Source: Betaproteobacteria bacterium
GTDB taxonomy: Bacteria > Pseudomonadota > Gammaproteobacteria > Burkholderiales > CAIKXV01
Assembly: GCA_947457885.1 (NCBI GenBank)
Contig: CANGXU010000008.1
Span: 1 to 47,401 of the forward strand
DNA: 47,401 nt
Direction: 5' to 3'
The number at the start of each line of letters is the position of its first letter. Position 1 is the first letter of the stretch. Below the pieces are notes generated by a model. That model was given only the letters and a program-made list of their open reading frames with translations, ran no database searches and was not told the DNA's origin. Of this stretch, positions 31,432-39,931 are shown piece by piece. The position numbers were made by a program, and so were the translations under genes.

Positions 31432-32073
31432 CTATTTGCTCCCGTACAGGGCACGGTATTTCTCGACGGCGGCCAGGGAGGCCGACATTGCGGGATCGTT
31501 CGACAGGTAGTCGACGATGTCATCCAGGTTCGCAATGCTCACCACCGGCAGCTCCATCCGGCTTCGTACTTCCTCCACCGCGGAGAGCGCGCCGGTGCCG
31601 CGCTCCATCCTGTCAAGGGCGATGACCACGCCCGCCGCGCGGGCGCCGCCTGCCGCGATGTGCGTCAGCGATTCACGCACCGAAGTGCCGGCGGAGATCA
31701 CGTCGTCGATGATCAGTACTGCGCCTTTCAGGCGCGCGCCGATGATCGACCCGCCTTCGCCGTGGTCCTTGATTTCCTTGCGGTTGAATGCGTACGGGAA
31801 GTTATGTCCGCGCCGGGCCAGTGCGATCGCGACGCCGGCCACCAGCGGGATGCCCTTGTACGCCGGCCCGTAAAGCATGTCGAAACGGATACCCGATTCG
31901 ATGATGGTCGATGCATACAATTCCGTGAGCCTGCCGAGGGCTGCGCCGTCGTTGAACAGTCCGGCGTCGAAGAAATACGGCGAGTCCCTGCCGGCCTTTG
32001 TCACAAAGTGACCAAAACGTAAGGCCTGGCATTCAGTGGCGAAGGTGACGAACTGCTTACGGTAACTGTCCAT
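31432..32073 (-). CDS. pyrE: Orotate phosphoribosyltransferase
   Basis: A 213-residue enzyme that joins orotate to PRPP to form orotidine 5'-monophosphate in pyrimidine synthesis. The PRPP-binding motif VLIIDDVISAGTS (119-131) is intact, as are the N-terminal KAGRDSPYFFDAG and the flexible-loop region FNRKEIKDHGEGG with the catalytic lysine-rich motif. Length fits the family. It diverges from xthA across about 220 bases, as in many betaproteobacteria, and is followed immediately by the exported coiled-coil gene. Confidence 0.97.
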   Translation of the reverse strand: MDSYRKQFVTFATECQALRFGHFVTKAGRDSPYFFDAGLFNDGAALGRLTELYASTIIESGIRFDMLYGPAYKGIPLVAGVAIALARRGHNFPYAFNRKEIKDHGEGGSIIGARLKGAVLIIDDVISAGTSVRESLTHIAAGGARAAGVVIALDRMERGTGALSAVEEVRSRMELPVVSIANLDDIVDYLSNDPAMSASLAAVEKYRALYGSK

Positions 32074-32294
32074 CGATCAGTGCAATAGGGAAAAGTGATC
32101 CGTTCGAGGGAATCCTGGGCTGTGCGCCGGGGCACCCGGTAAACTCGGGCTGTTTTTCGGCGTCGGGACGCGCCTGGACGGATGCTTGCGATCCGTACGG
32201 GCGAGACCAGTAGCGAATTTCGTGCCGAAGGCGCCTGCCGCAGTCTGCAGATGCACACTCTTCCGCAATCCCCGACCATCCTCGTCATCATCCC
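32074..32294. promoter_or_regulatory. Divergent intergenic region pyrE / xthA
   Basis: A 221-base gap that must hold the promoters for pyrE (minus) and xthA (plus). A TAAACT at 32141-32146 could be a -10 for the plus strand but has no clear -35. No riboswitch, attenuator or palindrome stands out. Confidence 0.3.
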
Positions 32295-33071
32295 ATGCTT
32301 CGCCTGACCACTGCCAACGTCAACGGAATCCGCTCCGCTGCTGCGAAGGGCTTCTTCGACTGGATGCCGCGCAGCCGTGCCGACATCGTCTGCCTGCAGG
32401 AGGTGAAGGCCCAGGTGTGCGATCTCGACGCTAGTCTGGCCGCGCCGAATGGGTGGTACGCAGCGTTTCACTGCGCGCAGAAGCGCGGCTACAGCGGCGT
32501 GGCGATCTATTCACGTCGTCCCCCGGATCGTGTCATCGAAGGGCTGGGCATTCCGGAGATCGACTGTGAAGGCCGTTTCCTGCGCTGCGATTATGGCGAT
32601 CTCTCCATCGTGTCGGTCTACCTGCCGTCCGGGTCGGCCGGACCGCACCGGCAGGCCGCGAAGTTTTCGTTTCTTGCGCAGTTCATGCCGACGCTTCTGA
32701 GGCTGCGCACAGAGCAGCGCCAGTTCATCCTGTGCGGCGACTGGAACATCGCGCACCAGGCGATCGACCTGAAGAACTGGCGCAGCAACCAGAAGAATTC
32801 CGGTTTCCTTCCTGAAGAGCGTGCATGGCTGACTGAAGTGTTCGACCAGCATGGCTGGGTGGACGTATTCCGCAGGGTCGACGATCGGCCAGAGCAGTAC
32901 ACGTGGTGGTCCAACCGCGGGCAATCCTGGGCGAAGAACGTCGGGTGGCGCATCGATTACCAGATCGCCACGCCCGGGGTGGCGCAGTCCGCGGTGCGTG
33001 CATCGATCTACAAGGACGAGCGTTTCTCCGACCATGCGCCGCTGACCATCGACTACGACGTTCAATGGTGA
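32295..33071 (+). CDS. xthA: Exonuclease III-type AP endonuclease
   Basis: A 258-residue base-excision-repair nuclease of the ExoIII/APE1 family that cuts 5' of abasic sites and trims 3' ends, using Mg2+. Active-site phrases are present: TANVNGIRSA, LQEVK with E36, YSGVAIYSR, GDWNIAH, RIDYQ and the terminal SDHAP with its histidine. Length is typical. It is four bases before an AmpG-type permease gene on the same strand and diverges from pyrE. Confidence 0.96.
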   Translation: MLRLTTANVNGIRSAAAKGFFDWMPRSRADIVCLQEVKAQVCDLDASLAAPNGWYAAFHCAQKRGYSGVAIYSRRPPDRVIEGLGIPEIDCEGRFLRCDYGDLSIVSVYLPSGSAGPHRQAAKFSFLAQFMPTLLRLRTEQRQFILCGDWNIAHQAIDLKNWRSNQKNSGFLPEERAWLTEVFDQHGWVDVFRRVDDRPEQYTWWSNRGQSWAKNVGWRIDYQIATPGVAQSAVRASIYKDERFSDHAPLTIDYDVQW

Positions 33072-33075
33072 CGCG

Positions 33076-34560
33076 ATGAGCGAGGCCGGGCGCACCGGAG
33101 GAGTCGTGGGCGTGGCCGGGTCCGCCTCGTCGTCGGCGGCTCCGTTCCCGCAGTCGCCGCGTCCGGGCTGGCGCGGCTGGGTCGATGCTGCCAGGGTCTA
33201 CGGTGAACCACCGGTGGCGCGGATGCTGCTGCTCGGCTTCTCGGCCGGCCTGCCGCTGCTGCTGGTGTTCGGCACGCTGTCGTTCTGGCTGCGCGAGGCA
33301 GGCATCGACCGCACGACGATCGGCTTTCTCAGCTGGGTCGCGCTCGCCTATGCGTTCAAGTGGGCCTGGGCGCCGCTGGTGGACCGGCTGCCGATCCCGT
33401 TGCTCACGCGCCGCCTGGGACGCCGGCGCAGCTGGCTGCTGCTGGCGCAGGCGACGATCATGGTCGCACTGTGCGGCATGGCGATGTCGGACCCGCAGCA
33501 GGCGCTGCAGCCGCTGATCCTGTTCGCGCTGCTGCTCGCGTTCGCATCCGCCACACAGGACATCGCGCTGGACGCGTTCCGCATCGAATCGGCCGGCGTC
33601 GAGCGGCAGGCGGCGATGGCTGCGGCCTATCAGACCGGGTACCGGCTGGCGATGATCTGGGCCGGCGCCGGCGTGCTCTGGGTGGCTGCGCGGTTCGATC
33701 CGAGCGAGGCGACCTACGAGCAGGCACCGTGGATGGTCGCCTACCTGGTGATGGCCGGGTCGATGCTGGTCGGAGTGGTGACCGTGCTGCTCTCGCCCGA
33801 GCCGGCCGCCCAGCCCTTGCCCGGTGCGGCCGATGCCGAACACGCGATGGCCGAGCGCCTGGCGCTGCGCCTGCCGCGCTGGCTGGCACGCTTCGCCGCC
33901 TGGCTGCACGGCGCAGCGGTGAATCCCTTCGTCGACTTCGTTGTGCGCTACCGCTGGCATGCGTTGCTGATCCTCGCGCTGATCTCGGTCTACCGCATCT
34001 CCGACGTGGTGATGGGCGTGATGGCCAATCCGTTCTACCGCGACATGGGCTTTACCAAGGACGAGGTGGCTGCCGTATCGAAGGTGTATGGGTTGATCAT
34101 GACGCTCGCCGGCGTCGGCCTTGGCGGTGTGATGGCGATGAAGCTCGGCGTCACGCGCGTGCTTTTCCTGGGCGCGGTGCTGTCCGCGCTGACCAACCTG
34201 CTGTTTGCATGGCTGGCCGGGCGCGGCCATGACCTGAACGCGCTGATCTGGATCGTCTCGGCCGACAACCTGTCGGCCGGCATCGCGTCCTCTGCGTTCA
34301 TCGCCTACCTGTCCGGCTTGACCAACGTCTCCTACTCGGCCACCCAGTACGCGCTTTTCACGTCCATCATGCTGCTGCTGCCGAAGTTCCTCGCCGGCTT
34401 CTCGGGCTGGGCGGTCGATCAGGTCGGCTACGGCTGGTTCTTTATCGGCACCGCGCTGCTCGGCCTGCCGGTGCTGGTGCTGGTGTGGCTCGCGGGCCGG
34501 GTCACGAAGCCGCCGCCATCGGCGCCGCCGGGCGCTGCGACCGCCGCTGCGGTGATGTAG
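33076..34560 (+). CDS. ampG: AmpG-family MFS permease (muropeptide importer)
   Basis: A 494-residue major-facilitator protein with about 12-14 membrane segments. Family phrases include LLLGFSAGLPLLLVFGTLSFWLR at the first segment, WVALAYAFKWAWAPLVDR and ASATQDIALDAFRIE. AmpG imports anhydromuropeptides for cell-wall recycling and, in many species, feeds the inducer of AmpC beta-lactamase. The position four bases after xthA suggests co-transcription. Related permeases outside true AmpG exist, so the substrate is not certain. Confidence 0.88.
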   Translation: MSEAGRTGGVVGVAGSASSSAAPFPQSPRPGWRGWVDAARVYGEPPVARMLLLGFSAGLPLLLVFGTLSFWLREAGIDRTTIGFLSWVALAYAFKWAWAPLVDRLPIPLLTRRLGRRRSWLLLAQATIMVALCGMAMSDPQQALQPLILFALLLAFASATQDIALDAFRIESAGVERQAAMAAAYQTGYRLAMIWAGAGVLWVAARFDPSEATYEQAPWMVAYLVMAGSMLVGVVTVLLSPEPAAQPLPGAADAEHAMAERLALRLPRWLARFAAWLHGAAVNPFVDFVVRYRWHALLILALISVYRISDVVMGVMANPFYRDMGFTKDEVAAVSKVYGLIMTLAGVGLGGVMAMKLGVTRVLFLGAVLSALTNLLFAWLAGRGHDLNALIWIVSADNLSAGIASSAFIAYLSGLTNVSYSATQYALFTSIMLLLPKFLAGFSGWAVDQVGYGWFFIGTALLGLPVLVLVWLAGRVTKPPPSAPPGAATAAAVM

Positions 34561-34608
34561 TCTCGGATGCACGAGTGGCCGGAGCACCGGTCCTTTCAGG
34601 AGGAGTGG

Positions 34609-35676
34609 ATGATGCTGCTGCCCAGTTACCGCTACCGGCGTGCCTGCACGCCGGTCATTTCGAGCCTGCCGGGGCTTATTCCATGTCGGGTCCCGGGCAA
34701 GGCCGCGCGAGCGGCCGTCGTGCTCGCCGGTGCGGCGATAGTCCTCGCCCCCGTCGCGGCCAGCGCGCAGGGTCGCGCTGCTGCCGACTTTCCCACGCGG
34801 CCGATCCGCATCATCATCGGCTTCACGCCGGGTGGCCAGCCGGACATCTTTTCCCGCCTGATCGCGAGCCGGCTGACCGACGTGCTCGGCCAGAACGTGC
34901 TGGTCGACAACCGGCCTGGCGCGGGTGGCACCATCGGTGCGAAGCTGGTGGCCGATGCGGTGCCCGACGGGCACACGCTGCTCGCGGTCTCGGGCGCGCA
35001 CGTGATCCAGCCGTCCGTGGCGCGGGTCACCTACGACACGGCGCGCGACTTCGCCGGCATAACCCAGATGTTCACCAGCGCCTACCTGCTGGTGGTGCCC
35101 AATGCGTTGCCGGCGACCACGGTGCGCGAAGTGGTCGCGCTGGCGCAGGCAAAGCCGGGCCAGCTCAACTACAGTTCCGCGGGCACCGGCAGCGGTACAC
35201 ACTTCGCCGCCGAGATGTTCAAGGAAGCGGCGAAGATCGACGCGGTGCATGTGCCCTACAAGGGCATTCCCGAGGCTCTCACCGACACCATTGCGGGACG
35301 GGTGCAGTTCTTCATGGCGCCGCTCTCCAGCGCGATGACGATGGTCAAGGACGGCAAGCTGCGCCCGATCGCCGTGTCGACCGGGAAGCGGGTCAGCACC
35401 CATCCCGAACTGCCGACCATCGCCGAGACCATCCCCGGCTTCGACTTCGACTCCTGGGGTGGCATGCTGGCACCAGCCAAGACACCGCGCCCGGTGATCG
35501 ATCGCCTCAACACCGAGATCGTGCGCGCGCTGGCGCTGCCGGACATCGTCGCGCGCATGCGGGCTCTGGGTGCCGAGCCCGTGGCCGGGACGCCGCAGGC
35601 GTTCGACCGCTTCATCCGGGAGCAGCTTGCCGTGATTGCAGCAGTGGCGAAGCGCGCAGGGATCAACCCGCCCTGA
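34609..35676 (+). CDS. Bug/TctC-family solute receptor (second copy)
   Basis: A 355-residue periplasmic receptor with the Bug signature series: FPTRPIRIIIGFTPGGQPD, NVLVDNRPGAGGTIG, AVHVPYKGIPEALTDTIAGR and a C-terminal RLNTEIVRALALPDI. The signal peptide is long and begins about 30 residues in, with a basic leader. I start at ATG 34609 because AGGAGG lies a few bases upstream; ATG 34567 lacks a ribosome site. It lies 48 bases after ampG and converges on a third Bug gene. No membrane permease of the tripartite system is near. Confidence 0.94.
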   Translation: MMLLPSYRYRRACTPVISSLPGLIPCRVPGKAARAAVVLAGAAIVLAPVAASAQGRAAADFPTRPIRIIIGFTPGGQPDIFSRLIASRLTDVLGQNVLVDNRPGAGGTIGAKLVADAVPDGHTLLAVSGAHVIQPSVARVTYDTARDFAGITQMFTSAYLLVVPNALPATTVREVVALAQAKPGQLNYSSAGTGSGTHFAAEMFKEAAKIDAVHVPYKGIPEALTDTIAGRVQFFMAPLSSAMTMVKDGKLRPIAVSTGKRVSTHPELPTIAETIPGFDFDSWGGMLAPAKTPRPVIDRLNTEIVRALALPDIVARMRALGAEPVAGTPQAFDRFIREQLAVIAAVAKRAGINPP

Positions 35677-35703
35677 GCGCAATGGGCAGGGCGGTGCCGG
35701 GAC

Positions 35704-36753
35704 TCACTCGATCACGATCTTCTGTTCGCGGATCACCCGGCCCCAGCGCTCGATCTGGGTGCGGATCCACTTGTCGGCCTGGGCTGGCGTGCTGCCTACC
35801 GCTTCCAGCCCTTGCTCGCCCAGCCGCTCGCGCATGTCGGGCTGGGCCAGGATCTTCACCGTCTCCGCGTGCACGCGGGTGATGATGTCCGATGGCGTGC
35901 GGGCCGGCGCGAGCAGCGCAACCCACGACTCCGCCTCGAAGCCGGGCAGTGTCTCGTTCATCGTCGGCACCCCGGGCAACGCCGGGCTGCGCTTCTCGGA
36001 CGTCACCGCGATCGCGCGCAGCTTGCCCGCCTTCCAGTGGCCGGAGATGCTGGGTACGGTCGCGAACATCGCATCGACCTGGCCGCCGATCAGGTCGGCC
36101 AGTGCGCCCGAGGCACCCTTGTACGGGACCTGGGTGACTTCGATCTTCGCGGTGAGCTCGAGCAGTTCCACCAGCAGCCGAGCCGGCGAGCCCGGCCCGA
36201 CGATCGCATTGTTCAGTGCGCCCGGCCTGGCACGCGCCAGCGCCAGCAGGTCCTTCACGCTCTTCGCCGGTACCGCCGGATGCACCACCAGCACCAGCGG
36301 CCCGCGTACCAGCAGCGAGATCGGCGCCAGGTCGTTCACGGTGTCATATGCGATGCTCTTGAACAGGTGCGGATTGGTGGCATGGCTGTCGAACACGGCA
36401 AGCAGCGTGTAGCCATCGGGAGCGGCCTTCACTGCGGCGGCTGTGCCGATGGTGCCGCCAGCGCCGGCGCGGTTCTCGACGATCAGCGGCTGGCCCAGGG
36501 CCTCGCCCAGTCGCGTGCCGACCAGCCGTGCGGTGATGTCGGCCAGACCGGCCGGTGCGTTGGGCACGATCAGGCGGATCGGTCGCGACGGCCAGGCGGT
36601 GCCGGGCGCGGTCTGCGCCGAAGCGGTGGCGACGCAGAGGGCGGCGCTGCAGGTCGCAGCAATCTGCAACGAAAGGGCGGTTGCCCGCCGCCACGGCGCG
36701 GCGCGAAAGCGCGCGACACGATGGCTGCCCGGCGCGGTGCATGGGTTCGACAC
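35704..36753 (-). CDS. Bug/TctC-family solute receptor (third copy)
   Basis: A 349-residue periplasmic receptor. After a signal peptide (to about residue 48, ending TASAQ) come WPSRPIRLIVPNAPAG, QPLIVENRAGAGGTIG, VTQVPYKGASGALADLIGGQ and the expected C-terminal helix. It is divergent from the class II aldolase gene and convergent with the previous Bug gene, 27 bases between the stops. It differs clearly in sequence from the other two, so they are not recent tandem duplicates. Confidence 0.94.
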   Translation of the reverse strand: MSNPCTAPGSHRVARFRAAPWRRATALSLQIAATCSAALCVATASAQTAPGTAWPSRPIRLIVPNAPAGLADITARLVGTRLGEALGQPLIVENRAGAGGTIGTAAAVKAAPDGYTLLAVFDSHATNPHLFKSIAYDTVNDLAPISLLVRGPLVLVVHPAVPAKSVKDLLALARARPGALNNAIVGPGSPARLLVELLELTAKIEVTQVPYKGASGALADLIGGQVDAMFATVPSISGHWKAGKLRAIAVTSEKRSPALPGVPTMNETLPGFEAESWVALLAPARTPSDIITRVHAETVKILAQPDMRERLGEQGLEAVGSTPAQADKWIRTQIERWGRVIREQKIVIE

Positions 36754-36854
36754 GGTTCTGATCCTCCGGATGGCCGGGCCCTTTTGACGGCGACCTCGGC
36801 TGGGGGTAAGTTTGACGCATCATGCGGATGCCTGCATGCCTGCATTGCCGTACC

Positions 36855-36872
36855 CTGCACCTGCACCTGCAC
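36855..36872 (+). repeat. (CTGCAC)3 hexanucleotide repeat
   Basis: Three perfect tandem CTGCAC units lie 17 bases before the chosen aldolase start. If translation began at the upstream TTG 36812 they would encode a Pro-Ala repeat. Confidence 0.6.
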
Positions 36873-36889
36873 TCCAGCCGAGCCGCCCC

Positions 36890-37675
36890 ATGCCCGATAC
36901 GAACGACACCGCCGCCTCGCCAGGCAGCAGCTTGCAGGGCTCGGTCAGCCCCGCCGAGTGGACGCTGCGTTGCGAACTCGCAGCCGCGCACCGCCTTGTC
37001 GCGCATTTCGTGTTCGTCGACATGACCTACAACCACATCTCGGCGCGCTGCCCGGACAACCCCGAGCACTTCCTGGTCAAGGCCGACAACGTGTTCATGG
37101 AGCAGGTCACCGCATCCAACCTGGTGAAGTACGACCTGTCCGGCCGGCAGGTGACACCCTCGGCATGGAAGGCCAGCCCTGCCGCCTACAACGTGCATGC
37201 CTCGGTGCTTTCGGCGCGCCCCGAGATCATGGCCGCTGTGCATACCCATTCGCCGGCGAACCTCGCGGTGTCGGCGCAGGCCGACGGCCTGCTGCCGCTG
37301 ACGCAGCAGGCGATGCGCTTCTACGAGCGCATCGCCTACTACCCGAACGAGGTCGACGACACCACGCGCGAGGGCACTGACTTCATGGCGAAGGCGCTCG
37401 GAGACAAGTGGGTGATGGTCCTGGAGAACCACGGTGCACTGGTCTGCGGCACGACGGTTGCCGAGGCCTACATCTACCACCACTTCTTCGAACTCGCCTG
37501 CCGCGCGCAGATCGGCGCGCTCGCCGGCGGCGCGAAGGTGAAGATGCCCTCGCGCGAGACCTGCGTCGAGCGGGCACGCAAGTTCGGACGTATCGGTGCC
37601 TACGACTCGACGAGCCGCGACTGGGTGGCCAGCATGGCGCTGGTCGAGAAGCACTATCCCGACTACCGGATCTGA
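36890..37675 (+). CDS. Class II aldolase/adducin-family protein
   Basis: A 261-residue protein of the class II aldolase/adducin fold. The zinc site is complete: H118 and H120 in AAVHTHSPAN and H197/H198 in YHHFFE. NHGALVCG is another family signature. Members include sugar-phosphate aldolases and hydroxy-acid decarboxylases. I prefer ATG 36890 because the 26 residues added by TTG 36812 are low-complexity (PAPAPA) and unlike the family; no start has a convincing ribosome site. It is followed by FAH-family and VOC-family genes on the same strand, a typical setting for aromatic or organic-acid catabolism. Confidence 0.9.
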   Translation: MPDTNDTAASPGSSLQGSVSPAEWTLRCELAAAHRLVAHFVFVDMTYNHISARCPDNPEHFLVKADNVFMEQVTASNLVKYDLSGRQVTPSAWKASPAAYNVHASVLSARPEIMAAVHTHSPANLAVSAQADGLLPLTQQAMRFYERIAYYPNEVDDTTREGTDFMAKALGDKWVMVLENHGALVCGTTVAEAYIYHHFFELACRAQIGALAGGAKVKMPSRETCVERARKFGRIGAYDSTSRDWVASMALVEKHYPDYRI

Positions 37676-37756
37676 CCTGGCCGCTGCAGGTCGGTTCGCA
37701 TCCACGACAATGCGGGAGCCGGCGTGAGCCCGAGGCTGCCCGCGACAGGAGAAATC

Positions 37757-38671
37757 TTGGCACAGTTCAAGTTGCTGAATCAGCGCGGCGCAGACGGCGC
37801 GCCACGCGCGGCGATACTCGCCGGTGAAGACCGTGTGATCGACCTGCTCGATGCGCTGCCGGGTACGTCCTGGGCCGCATCGACGCTGTCGGTGCTCGGC
37901 GCCTGGGATATCGCCGAGCCCGCGCTGGCGGCGCTGGCCGGGGCATCCGGTGTCGCTTCGCGTACGCTGGCATCGGTCGAACTGATGGCGCCGCTGCTCT
38001 ATCCGCCGGCGATCTACTGCACCGGCGCGAACTACCAGGCCCATGCTGGCGAGATGTCCGCCGAAGGCGCGGGCGTGGACAAGGCGAACACCCAGCCCTA
38101 CCTGTTCCTCAAGTCGGGCCCGCACTGCGTGGTCGGGCCGACGGACGAGATACGCCTGCCGGCGATCTCGAAGAAGGTCGACTGGGAGGGCGAGTTCGCG
38201 GTGGTGATCGGCCGTCGCGCCCGCAACGTGCCGGTCGCCGATGCGATGAAGTACGTGGCCGGCTACACCGTGATGAACGACGTCTCGCTGCGCGACCTGT
38301 CGCGCCGGCCCGACTGGCCGCGCTGGAACATCGACTGGTTCGGCCACAAGAACTTCGAGACCGGCGCGCCGATGGGGCCGTGGATCGTGCCGGCCTCGCA
38401 GGTGCCCGACCCGTATGCCTGCCGGCTCGAGACCTGGGTCAACCAGGAGCGGATGCAGGACACGCTCGTCGCCGACCTGATCTTCAACGTTGCCGAACTG
38501 ATCGAATACCTCAGCCGGCGCATGACGTTGCTGCCCGGCGATGTCATCGCGACTGGCACGCCTTCGGGCGTGGGGCGTCCGCGCGGCATCTTCCTGAAGC
38601 CAGGCGACCGGGTGCGCGTCACCATCTCCGGCATCGGCACGATCGACAATCCCATCGTCCAGGGCGAATAG
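37757..38671 (+). CDS. Fumarylacetoacetate hydrolase (FAH) family protein
   Basis: A 304-residue enzyme of the FAH superfamily. Diagnostic metal-site phrases are intact: VDWEGEFAVVIGRRA, GYTVMNDVSLRDL and VIATGTPSGVGRPRG. Members hydrolyse C-C bonds or isomerise/decarboxylate ring-cleavage products. I prefer TTG 37757 (AQFKLLNQRG) because AGGAGA lies four bases upstream; GTG 37724 would add eleven residues. It lies 82 bases after the aldolase gene and is followed directly by the VOC gene. A shared pathway of ring cleavage or diketone breakdown is inferred; the substrate is not known. Confidence 0.92.
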   Translation: MAQFKLLNQRGADGAPRAAILAGEDRVIDLLDALPGTSWAASTLSVLGAWDIAEPALAALAGASGVASRTLASVELMAPLLYPPAIYCTGANYQAHAGEMSAEGAGVDKANTQPYLFLKSGPHCVVGPTDEIRLPAISKKVDWEGEFAVVIGRRARNVPVADAMKYVAGYTVMNDVSLRDLSRRPDWPRWNIDWFGHKNFETGAPMGPWIVPASQVPDPYACRLETWVNQERMQDTLVADLIFNVAELIEYLSRRMTLLPGDVIATGTPSGVGRPRGIFLKPGDRVRVTISGIGTIDNPIVQGE

Positions 38672-38677
38672 GCGGCA

Positions 38678-39931
38678 GTGCCGATGGTCGACGGCAGGGT
38701 ATCGGGTGTGCAGGCGGGGCGCCGCCATGATGTCGGCGGCGTGTTGCTCGACCGGCCGTTCCGTATCCGCCGGCTGGGGCACTTCGGCTACAACGTCGAT
38801 GACATCGCCGCCTGCCTGGCGTTCTATTGCGAATGGCTGGGCCTGCGCATCTCCGATCCGCAGGACCTCGCGGCGAACCATCCGAAGCGCGACGCGCTGA
38901 AGGCGCTCGGCGACACGAACCTGTACTTCATCCGGCACGGCACCGACCATCATTCGTTCGTGTTGTTCAACCGGCGGGTGTTCAACGCGCTGGGCCGCGC
39001 AGATGCGCTGCCGCCCGCGGTCGATCTGAACCAGCTGACCTGGCAGGTGGGGAGCCTGGCCGAAGTGTCGAACGCGATCGACTACTTCGCCGGGCATGGC
39101 ATCGCGATCAACCGCGTCGGCCGTGACATGCCGGGTTCGAACTGGCACGTGTACCCGATGGACCCGGAAGGGCATCGCAACGAGCTCTATTACGGCATCG
39201 AGCAGATCGGCTGGACGGGTACCGCGAAGCCGCGCGCCATGCACGAACGCGGCTTCCGCGAGCGGCCCGGGCTTCCGCAGGTCGGCGAACTGGCGGAAGT
39301 CGAGCGCATGCTGGCGCAGGGCATCGATCCTGCATCGGGCCATCGGCATCCCGAGACGCTCCCTGCAGTGCACGACGTCGACGGCGTGCTGCTCTCGCGG
39401 CCGTTCAAGGTCGTGCGCCACGGGCCGCTACGCCTGTTCTGCGAAGACCTCGACGCGATGGCTGCCTTCTATGTCGACCGGCTGGGCTTCATCCCGACCG
39501 CGACCGTCGAGTGGAAGGGCCATCGCTGCCTGTTCCTGCGCTGCAATACCGAACACCACTCGCTGGCGCTCTACCCCTCGGCGCTGCGCGCGGACCTCGG
39601 CTGGCCCGGGCCGTCCACCGTGATGAGCTTCGGATTCCAGGTGGCGACCTACCGGCAGCTGCGGGCGGCGATCGCCTGGCTGGAAGGCCGCGGCTGCCGC
39701 TTCGTGGACCTTCCGGCTGCGCTCAGCCCCGGCATCGACTGGTTCGCCACCGCCATCGACCCGGCAGGCCACGGCGTGCAGCTCTACTTCTCGATGGAGC
39801 AGGTCGGGCGCGACGGGCGTGCATCGCCGCCCGCGCCGCGCACCCTCCCGCCGCCGGACCAGTGGCCGGAGACGATCGAGGCCACACCCGATGTCTACAT
39901 GGGCGAGGTGTTTCCCGGGCCCTGGGGCTGA
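38678..39931 (+). CDS. Two-module VOC (glyoxalase/extradiol dioxygenase-like) protein
   Basis: A 417-residue protein made of two vicinal-oxygen-chelate modules (about 30-175 and 235-390) joined by a linker. The first has LGHFGYNV, TDHHSFVLF and RNELYYG, so two of three extradiol-type metal ligands (His, Glu) seem present, but the middle one reads NQLTWQV. The second has EHHSLALY but lacks all three likely ligands (HGPLRL, VMSFGF, VQLYFS). It starts with GTG 38678 or ATG 38684. The gene follows the FAH gene by six bases and its 3' end overlaps the convergent kinase gene by 37 bases. It may be a ring-cleavage dioxygenase or a non-catalytic relative. Confidence 0.88.
   Translation: MPMVDGRVSGVQAGRRHDVGGVLLDRPFRIRRLGHFGYNVDDIAACLAFYCEWLGLRISDPQDLAANHPKRDALKALGDTNLYFIRHGTDHHSFVLFNRRVFNALGRADALPPAVDLNQLTWQVGSLAEVSNAIDYFAGHGIAINRVGRDMPGSNWHVYPMDPEGHRNELYYGIEQIGWTGTAKPRAMHERGFRERPGLPQVGELAEVERMLAQGIDPASGHRHPETLPAVHDVDGVLLSRPFKVVRHGPLRLFCEDLDAMAAFYVDRLGFIPTATVEWKGHRCLFLRCNTEHHSLALYPSALRADLGWPGPSTVMSFGFQVATYRQLRAAIAWLEGRGCRFVDLPAALSPGIDWFATAIDPAGHGVQLYFSMEQVGRDGRASPPAPRTLPPPDQWPETIEATPDVYMGEVFPGPWG

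Noticed and set aside
32130..32160. CCCG/CGGG with a T-run as a terminator in the pyrE-xthA gap
   Set aside because: The stem is only four base pairs and no plus-strand gene ends there.
32725..35682. 985-codon open frame antisense to xthA, ampG and a Bug gene
   Set aside because: Spans three well-supported genes on the other strand, with biased composition and no family motif.
36855..36872. (CTGCAC)3 as a phase-variable repeat
   Set aside because: Only three units, length divisible by three, and probably outside the coding region.
36344..39421. 1025-codon open frame on the minus strand
   Set aside because: Covers the aldolase, FAH and VOC genes in antisense; its C-terminus lies in a Bug gene in another frame. 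No motif, signal peptide or ribosome site.
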